Source: Bacteroidota bacterium (lineage in GTDB: Bacteria; Bacteroidota; Bacteroidia; Chitinophagales; Chitinophagaceae). Taken from it: 12,719 bases of DNA. A program made the position numbers and the translations under genes. The DNA is taken from NCBI GenBank assembly GCA_028875955.1, contig JAGWTX010000011.1, positions 1 through 12,719 on the forward strand. Direction: 5' to 3'. Positions 7,719-12,719 of this stretch are shown here, one piece after another; within the stretch, counting starts at the first letter, position 1, and each line of letters opens with the position of its first letter. The notes under the pieces are model-generated. The model made no database searches and was not told the origin of the DNA. It saw only the letters and a program-made list of their open reading frames with translations.

Positions 7719-7752
7719 AAAAAAACCCGGCTTTGTTTTCCGGGTTTTTTTT
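7719..7752. terminator. Rho-independent terminator after pdhB (symmetrical)
   Basis: The plus strand reads an A7 run, CCCGG (7726-7730), a 9-nt loop, CCGGG (7740-7744) and a T8 run. The G-C core is flanked by A and T tracts on both sides, so it can work in either direction. It lies 17-50 bp past the pdhB stop codon and separates pdhB from the 691-aa receptor gene. Confidence 0.85.
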
Positions 7753-7768
7753 ATAACAATCACTTAGT

Positions 7769-8758
7769 TTATTTTTTCAGATACATGACTTCCTTTACCA
7801 GTTTCACGGTTCTGCTTACATCAGGCATGGCCAGGGCTGCCAGGTTGGGTGCATAGTGCATGGGAGCATCGGCGCTGGTAATGCGGCGGATGGGGGCATC
7901 CAGGTAATCAAACCCTTCTTTCTGGATGCGGTAACTGATCTCGGAAGAAACAGAAGCAAAGGGCCATTGTTCTTCTACGATAACCAGCCGGTTGGTTTTC
8001 TTGATGCTTTCCAGGATGGTTCTCCAATCAAGCGGACGGATGCTTCTCAAATCGATCACTTCTGCACTGATCCCTTCCTTTTCCAGTTCGGCAGCTGCAC
8101 CCAGGGCAACTTTCATCATCTTATTGTAGGAAACAATCGTAACATCCCGGCCTATTTTTTTTACATCCGCTTTTCCGATAGGGATATAATATTCCTCATC
8201 GGGCACATCACTCTTATCGCCGTACATCACTTCACTTTCCATGAAGATCACGGGATCGGATTCGTAGCGAATGGCCTGTTTTAATAAACCCTTGGCATCA
8301 TACCCGTTGGAGGGGGATACCACTTTTATTCCGGGGATATTGGCATAATAACTTTCAAAAGCAGTGGAGTGCTGGGCGCCTAACTGGCCGGCACTTCCAT
8401 TGGGTCCCCTGAAAACAATGGGACAACCGATCTGCCCGCCACTCATGGCCAGCATTTTGGATGCGGTATTCAGGATCTGGTCCATGGCCAGTACGGCGAA
8501 GTTCCAGGTCATAAATTCAACAACCGGACGTAACCCGTTCTGGGCCGCACCTACGGCTACTGCTGCAAATCCCAACTCAGAAATGGGGGTATCAATCACT
8601 CGTTTATCCCCAAATTCGGCCAGCATTCCCTGGCTCACCTTATAGGCACCATTGTATTCGGCTACTTCCTCACCCATCAGGAATACCTTTTCATCTCTTC
8701 TCATCTCTTCATTCATGGCTTCACGCAAAGCCTCTCTGAAAGCAATAGAACGCATCAT
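7769..8758 (-). CDS. pdhB: Pyruvate dehydrogenase E1 component, beta subunit
   Basis: This 329-aa protein pairs with the alpha subunit to form the thiamine-diphosphate E1 enzyme, which decarboxylates pyruvate and passes the acetyl group to the E2 lipoyl domain. The pyrimidine-binding domain (about 3-180) contains FLMGEEVAEYNGAYKV and VIDTPISE, where Glu61 matches the glutamate that activates thiamine diphosphate. GPNGSAGQLGAQHS (118-131) and the C-terminal transketolase-like domain (about 195-320; EVIDLRSIRPLD, IVEEQWPF) are typical. The full length matches bacterial E1 beta. A closely related branched-chain 2-oxoacid dehydrogenase subunit is the main alternative; the overall match favours pyruvate dehydrogenase. 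The start has two consecutive ATGs (8758 and 8755). The alpha subunit and E2/E3 are not next to it; the gene has its own promoter and terminator and looks monocistronic. Confidence 0.93.
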   Translation of the reverse strand: MMRSIAFREALREAMNEEMRRDEKVFLMGEEVAEYNGAYKVSQGMLAEFGDKRVIDTPISELGFAAVAVGAAQNGLRPVVEFMTWNFAVLAMDQILNTASKMLAMSGGQIGCPIVFRGPNGSAGQLGAQHSTAFESYYANIPGIKVVSPSNGYDAKGLLKQAIRYESDPVIFMESEVMYGDKSDVPDEEYYIPIGKADVKKIGRDVTIVSYNKMMKVALGAAAELEKEGISAEVIDLRSIRPLDWRTILESIKKTNRLVIVEEQWPFASVSSEISYRIQKEGFDYLDAPIRRITSADAPMHYAPNLAALAMPDVSRTVKLVKEVMYLKK

Positions 8759-8779
8759 ATCAGTTTATTAAATGAGCAG

Positions 8780-8812
8780 CAAAAATATAAGATTATCAAG
8801 TACAAAACCAAA
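8780..8812 (-). promoter_or_regulatory. Predicted pdhB promoter (Bacteroidetes type)
   Basis: On the minus strand TTTG (8809-8812) is followed by a 21-bp spacer and TATTTTTG (8780-8787), an exact match to TAnnTTTG at an accepted spacing for the Bacteroidetes primary sigma factor. The -7 box ends 21 bases before the pdhB ATG at 8758. This is the most complete promoter seen in the window. Confidence 0.55.
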
Positions 8813-8869
8813 AAACGCTGAAAGAGTGACTAAGCAGGGTACTTCAGCATGGGATCAGGCTCCTAAAAC

Positions 8870-8902
8870 AAAAATCCCCGGTCGCATTGACCGGGGATTT
8901 TG
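8870..8902 (-). terminator. Rho-independent terminator after the 973-aa TonB receptor
   Basis: A perfect 13-bp stem, AAAATCCCCGGTC (8871-8883) with GACCGGGGATTTT (8889-8901), closes a 5-nt loop. Read on the minus strand it ends in a T-run, 21 bp past the receptor stop codon. The flanking A and T tracts may allow some bidirectional function. Confidence 0.88.
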
Positions 8903-8922
8903 TAAGCCTGAATACTATCAGA

Positions 8923-11844
8923 TTAATACACATTAAAAGCATAACTCACATAATACAGACCGCCGATCTGCGGGTTACCCCAACCGGTACGATAGTATTT
9001 GTTGAAGAGGTTGGTAGCACCCAGTTTGATCATGGATTTGGTGGAAGGCAGTTTGTAACTGACCATGGCATCCACTGTTTTTGTGGAGGGCATCTGTCCT
9101 GATCCGAATGTACCCTCGTAGAAAAAGGCGTCTGTCCATCTGTACACCACGCTGAATCCGAACAGGTTTTTCTTACCAAAACCATTGTTGTTAAATGCCA
9201 GATTCACACGGTATTTGGGCGTATTGAAATAGGACACAAAACCGGCTGGCAGATCCCCAATCTGATCATGATAAAGATTACCGCTGAATGAGAAGTTTTT
9301 GGGCAACAGGTATTCAATGGATGCACCCCATCCACTGGTTTTTACATCCCCGGTGGCATTGGCAGCTATACTGTATACGGTACGCTTATTCGCGTCCAGT
9401 AAATCAAAAATACTGGCTGGGCCGGTTGGGGCGGTTCTTGCCTGGATAACATTGACCGCACTCAGGAAATCTTTGTATTTGGCCCAGTAGGCATACACAT
9501 CAATCAGGATTTTTTCTTCAATCTGTCCTTTATAACCTACTTCAAATGACTGACTGGTTTCGGGTTTGAATTCACCAAACTGCTGTTGCTGGAGTAAGGC
9601 CGGATTCGGGGAACCTGCCAGGGCACTGGCACCAAATGCCTGAACACTAGGGATGGTATATGCAGGATTGCTTCCGAATTTATAATAATCCCTTAACTGG
9701 GGCAGGCCACCCATCAGACGGGTTCCGCCTCCGATTAGGAGATTGATCCATTGATTCTGGGTAGTTGGGAACCGATAAGCCTGCTGGTAGGAGAAACGCA
9801 GGTTATGATTCTTGGCCAATTTTACCACAGCGGAAGCACGTGGCGTAAACCGGCCTTTGAAATTCGAGTTCTTATCATAACGGCCGGATACTGTCAGTTT
9901 CAGCACATCGTTCAGCATTTTCTGAGAAAGCTGCACATAGGCACCTACTTCATTGATCTTGATATTTCCGGCTGTGTCAGCAAACAGGGTACCCTGTGAA
10001 TTCAGTACATATTGTCTGGAACTGGCGCCTATCAGCAGATCGGTACCGGTTTTATCAAGACCCAGATCATTGGTCAGGTTATACTGTCCTTCGATCACAT
10101 TCAGTCTGGAACGGTCCAGGAATAAACCCCCACCCTGCGAAATGGGTGTTCCGGCTACTTTTTGAAACAAGGGCGAATTGCCGATAAAACCGGTCGGACG
10201 GCCCTGATCGGCGAAAGCACGAGCGGCATTATTTGCATCGTTGCTGGTTAAACCAGCGGCCAGGCCACTGGCATATGCCGCCAGGTACTGTGGATACCAG
10301 ACTGTACTAGCTTTCCAGGCTTCGTTGAAAATACGGGTAGTGATGGTGGCATTAAAGGAGTTTCCGGAATTTTCGTGCGTAGTATACGCACGCACATACC
10401 AGTTCTTGCTTTTTACTTCCAGTTTATACTGGCCCATTTTTAATTCACTCAAAGAATACCTGTCACTTCCGGTATATACACTTGTTCCGGTTCCCCAGTT
10501 AACCGTGAAGGAAGCTTCCGTTTTGTCGGATAGTTTATAATACAAACCGCCAGATAATTTCATATTAACTGTTTGCGGATTTAAAACATCTTTTTCGTTA
10601 TAACCGGTTCTGCTGACATTCTGGTTTTTGAAATAGTTCTTTGCTGGTGAAGCGCCATATAATATTGGCGAATAGCCTGCAGCTACCAATGCACCCGCTC
10701 CGTTGGCGGTCAGGAAACTATTGAACTGTGATAAGGTTGGATTGGCAGCGGCAATGTATCCGTTAAATGCTGCGATCGTTCCTGCAGGTAAACCGGTGGC
10801 TGCAATTACTGAACTGGCTGTTGTGCTCATGTTAGCGGTTGTCTCATCCCCATACACGTTCACACCATCATAATTAGCATCCGTTTCTCTCCAACCCGGA
10901 ATTACCTGTCCGTTCGGGGTACCGGTTGTGCGGGAATAATTATCGGTCTGGTTTGCGAGCCAGTCGTCGGCCTGCAGAAATTGCGCTCCGATTTTGAAAG
11001 CAAATTTATCTGATACTTTCTGTCCCCAACGAACACTCCAGTCATAATAAGGAGAAGCAGAACGCTGGTAATTATCAATATCCTTTACACCCTGTTTGAT
11101 CTGAAAACTCAGACCCTGGTATTTAAACGGACTTTTACTGTTGATAAGAACCGTACCATTCATACCACCTGAACCGTACAATGCAGAAGAGGCGCCGGGC
11201 AATAATTCGATATTCTCAACGTCCAGTTCGGTAAGACCGATGACGCTACCAACGGAGAAATTCAGACCGGGAGCCTGGTTATCCATACCATCGACCAGCT
11301 GGTTTAAACGTACGTTTCCGCTACTGTTAAAACCACGGGTACCCACGCTTTTAAAAGTTAAACTGGCGGCTACTACGTCCACACCCTTGAGGTTGGTGAT
11401 CATGTCGTAATAGTTGGTAGCGGGTGAGTTTCGGATAGCGGCAGCGCCGATCCTTTCGATGGAAACCGGTGACTCAAGGATTCTTTCCGGAACCCTGGAT
11501 GCCGCAACCACCACCTCGTCCCCTAAGGTAAAGGATGGGTCTATTTCAACCGTTACATCCTGGTTATTACTGGTAACCGTTACTTCCTTGTTCAGATATC
11601 CTACAGAAGATATCACAAGTGTAAAAGGAAGCTTTTGGACAGTAGAAAATTTGAAATTTCCTTTATCATCGGTAAAGGTGCCCGTAGTCCCTCCTTTAAT
11701 AGTAACCGAAACAGCCGAAATAGCTTCCTTCGATTTGCTATTTTTTACACTACCGGAGACCGTAGTGGATTGTTGGGCAGCAGCTGATATCCATACCAAA
11801 CCACAGACCGCAAACAACCCGAATTGGGTTAGTGCTCTTCTCAT
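8923..11844 (-). CDS. TonB-dependent outer-membrane receptor with N-terminal carboxypeptidase-regulatory-like domain (973 aa)
   Basis: This is a large outer-membrane transporter of the SusC/CirA kind. The signal peptide (1-24, ending SAAAQ) is followed by a carboxypeptidase-regulatory-like beta-sandwich (about 27-103; VSGSVKNSKSKEAISAVSVTIKG with TDDKGNF), then DEVVVAASR (109-117), which may act as the TonB box. The plug is about 123-235 (SVGTRGFNSSGN, LVDGMDNQ, LLPGASSALYGSGGMNG). The remainder is the beta-barrel, ending in Tyr. Two Ala/Gly-rich, low-aromatic stretches (around 345-410 and 515-560) probably are extracellular loops. I chose the ATG at 11844 (MRRALTQFG); an in-frame TTG at 11853 would add only three residues and is less likely. 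No SusD-like partner lies downstream: a terminator and pdhB follow. The substrate is unknown. It is divergent from purC across a 145-bp region holding a perfect palindrome. Confidence 0.92.
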   Translation of the reverse strand: MRRALTQFGLFAVCGLVWISAAAQQSTTVSGSVKNSKSKEAISAVSVTIKGGTTGTFTDDKGNFKFSTVQKLPFTLVISSVGYLNKEVTVTSNNQDVTVEIDPSFTLGDEVVVAASRVPERILESPVSIERIGAAAIRNSPATNYYDMITNLKGVDVVAASLTFKSVGTRGFNSSGNVRLNQLVDGMDNQAPGLNFSVGSVIGLTELDVENIELLPGASSALYGSGGMNGTVLINSKSPFKYQGLSFQIKQGVKDIDNYQRSASPYYDWSVRWGQKVSDKFAFKIGAQFLQADDWLANQTDNYSRTTGTPNGQVIPGWRETDANYDGVNVYGDETTANMSTTASSVIAATGLPAGTIAAFNGYIAAANPTLSQFNSFLTANGAGALVAAGYSPILYGASPAKNYFKNQNVSRTGYNEKDVLNPQTVNMKLSGGLYYKLSDKTEASFTVNWGTGTSVYTGSDRYSLSELKMGQYKLEVKSKNWYVRAYTTHENSGNSFNATITTRIFNEAWKASTVWYPQYLAAYASGLAAGLTSNDANNAARAFADQGRPTGFIGNSPLFQKVAGTPISQGGGLFLDRSRLNVIEGQYNLTNDLGLDKTGTDLLIGASSRQYVLNSQGTLFADTAGNIKINEVGAYVQLSQKMLNDVLKLTVSGRYDKNSNFKGRFTPRASAVVKLAKNHNLRFSYQQAYRFPTTQNQWINLLIGGGTRLMGGLPQLRDYYKFGSNPAYTIPSVQAFGASALAGSPNPALLQQQQFGEFKPETSQSFEVGYKGQIEEKILIDVYAYWAKYKDFLSAVNVIQARTAPTGPASIFDLLDANKRTVYSIAANATGDVKTSGWGASIEYLLPKNFSFSGNLYHDQIGDLPAGFVSYFNTPKYRVNLAFNNNGFGKKNLFGFSVVYRWTDAFFYEGTFGSGQMPSTKTVDAMVSYKLPSTKSMIKLGATNLFNKYYRTGWGNPQIGGLYYVSYAFNVY

Positions 11845-11871
11845 AATAGGCAAGTTTTAAGTAAATGTTAC

Positions 11872-11879
11872 TAAAAATA
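11872..11879 (-). promoter_or_regulatory. Candidate -7 box for the 973-aa receptor
   Basis: The minus strand reads TATTTTTA, one base off TAnnTTTG, 27 bases before the ATG at 11844. It occupies one arm of the 22-bp palindrome in this intergenic region. No clear -33 box is visible. Confidence 0.3.
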
Positions 11880-11894
11880 ACACTTGTTATTTTT
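11873..11894. repeat. 22-bp perfect palindrome in the purC / TonB-receptor divergent promoter region
   Basis: AAAAATAACA (11873-11882) and TGTTATTTTT (11885-11894) are exact reverse complements separated by two bases. The dyad lies between divergent genes and overlaps a -7-like box for each direction. It has no G-C-rich core and no gene end beside it, so an operator or paired promoter boxes is more likely than a terminator. Confidence 0.65.
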
Positions 11895-11895
11895 G
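11888..11895 (+). promoter_or_regulatory. Candidate -7 box for purC
   Basis: The plus strand reads TATTTTTG, an exact TAnnTTTG match, 94 bases upstream of the purC ATG, overlapping one arm of the palindrome. It would give a fairly long leader. A second exact match, TAATTTTG at 11979-11986, lies only 3 bases before the ATG and is less plausible for that start. Confidence 0.35.
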
Positions 11896-11989
11896 TATAA
11901 AAATTTATTTGTTTACAATTAACGGTTGTATGTTAAGAAAAATTTGATTCTTACTGGCTTATTTATCAGGCTGCTGGCTAATTTTGGGC

Positions 11990-12719
11990 ATGCATTCCTA
12001 CCAATTTCCCTCCCAGACGGATATTTACCACGGAAAAGTGCGAGATGTGTACAGTATATCATCAGACTGGCTGGTGATGATTGCCAGTAACCGTATTTCC
12101 GCCTTTGACGTGATACTTCCCCGGCCCATTCCGCATAAAGGACAAGTCCTGAATCAGATAGCCGCATTTATGTTGGATGCCACCAAAGACATCTGCCCAA
12201 ACTGGCTAATGTCTGTGCCCGCCCCCCATGTTTCCATCGGCAAAAGATGTACCCCTTTTAAAATTGAAATGGTGGTGCGGGGTAACCTGGTAGGACATGC
12301 CTGGCGAACCTACAGCAGTGGCAAAAGAACCCTTTGCGGGGTGACCCTTGCTGAGGGGTTGAAGGAAAATGATTTTTTCCCTGCGCCCATCATAACACCC
12401 TCTACCAAAGCGGCGGAAGGACATGATGAGGATATTTCCCGGGAAGCCATTCTGGCGCAGGGTCTGGCATCAGAAAAGGATTGGGAAACACTGGAGCAAT
12501 ACACATTGGCCCTGTTTACCCGCGGCCGGGAGATTGCAGCCAGACAGGGATTGATCCTCGCTGATACCAAATACGAATTCGGAAAGATCGGGGATACCAT
12601 TTACCTGATGGATGAAGTGCATACACCGGATTCATCCCGATATTTTTATGCAGATGGTTTTGAAAGCCGTCAGGCGACCGGAGAAAAACAAAAACAACTG
12701 AGCAAGGAATTTGTGAGAG
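11990..12719 (+). CDS. purC: Phosphoribosylaminoimidazole-succinocarboxamide synthase (SAICAR synthetase), 3' end cut by window
   Basis: The visible 243 codons encode the enzyme that joins CAIR and aspartate with ATP to give SAICAR in cytoplasmic de novo purine synthesis. Family motifs run in order: GKVRDVY (15-21, nucleotide-binding loop), ASNRISAFD (32-40), GQVLNQIA, KIEMVVRGNLVGHAWR, PAPIITPSTKAAEGHDE, DTKYEFG (from 192) and DEVHTPDSSRYFY (208-220). The frame is open to the window end at QKQLSKEFVR. Forms in this phylum are usually around 300 aa, so roughly the last fifth is missing. I chose the ATG at 11990 because it places GKVRDVY at the usual distance from the N-terminus; the frame is open upstream only to a TGA at 11945. 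It is divergent from the 973-aa TonB receptor. No other purine gene is visible in the window. Confidence 0.95.
   Translation, partial: MHSYQFPSQTDIYHGKVRDVYSISSDWLVMIASNRISAFDVILPRPIPHKGQVLNQIAAFMLDATKDICPNWLMSVPAPHVSIGKRCTPFKIEMVVRGNLVGHAWRTYSSGKRTLCGVTLAEGLKENDFFPAPIITPSTKAAEGHDEDISREAILAQGLASEKDWETLEQYTLALFTRGREIAARQGLILADTKYEFGKIGDTIYLMDEVHTPDSSRYFYADGFESRQATGEKQKQLSKEFVR

Noticed and set aside
8923..11844. SusC of a SusCD polysaccharide utilisation locus
   Set aside because: No SusD-like lipoprotein, glycoside hydrolase or related regulator is adjacent; a terminator and pdhB follow directly.
11414..11860. 148-codon plus-strand frame opposite the start of the 973-aa receptor
   Set aside because: Antisense to the signal peptide and regulatory-like domain of a clear receptor gene; its composition mirrors the opposite strand.
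11919..12167. 82-codon minus-strand frame over the purC start
   Set aside because: It overlaps the N-terminal purC motifs on the other strand and has no recognisable features.
12206..12600. Minus-strand frames of 72 and 96 codons near the right end
   Set aside because: They are antisense to purC, whose motifs run uninterrupted through this stretch on the plus strand.
1..12719. CRISPR arrays, insertion sequences, tRNA or rRNA genes, toxin-antitoxin or defence cassettes
   Set aside because: Nearly all the window is occupied by recognised genes and the gaps are at most about 207 bp. I saw no regularly spaced repeats, transposase, terminal inverted repeats or cloverleaf-like segments.

Overview
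The window looks like a chromosomal stretch from a member of the Bacteroidota, most likely near the Chitinophagaceae. The evidence is a protein with the C-terminal sorting domain of the type IX secretion system, two SusC/FecA-like TonB-dependent receptors, a Bacteroidetes-type signal peptidase I with extra N-terminal membrane segments, and candidate -7 promoter boxes of the TAnnTTTG type. The organism is inferred from these family features, not from a database search.

Layout. A large secreted multidomain surface protein (23-2065, +) converges on cytidine deaminase cdd (2088-2573, -). From there to 11844 every gene is on the minus strand. In transcription order they are: a 973-aa TonB-dependent receptor (11844-8923), ending at a perfect hairpin terminator; the pyruvate dehydrogenase E1 beta gene pdhB (8758-7769), with a good promoter and its own terminator; a 691-aa TonB-dependent receptor (7683-5608); an NtrC-like response regulator with receiver and AAA+ domains but no DNA-binding domain (5557-4400); signal peptidase I lepB (4192-2684), followed by a terminator; and cdd. 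purC (11990 to the window end, +) diverges from the large receptor and is cut by the window edge.

How the genes work together. The set is mainly housekeeping (cytidine salvage, preprotein processing, pyruvate oxidation, purine synthesis) mixed with cell-envelope functions (two outer-membrane transporters and a type IX cargo). Only the 691-aa receptor, the response regulator and possibly lepB could share a transcript, because no terminator is visible between them. The receptor substrates cannot be read from the sequence.

I found no mobile element, CRISPR array, RNA gene, toxin-antitoxin pair or defence cassette, and nothing that amounts to a new system. The points most worth a second look are the response regulator lacking a DNA-binding domain and carrying an altered GAFTGA loop, the 22-bp perfect palindrome with divergent -7-like boxes between purC and the large receptor, the tandem 10-mer before the response regulator, and the terminator hairpin placed almost on the cdd start codon.
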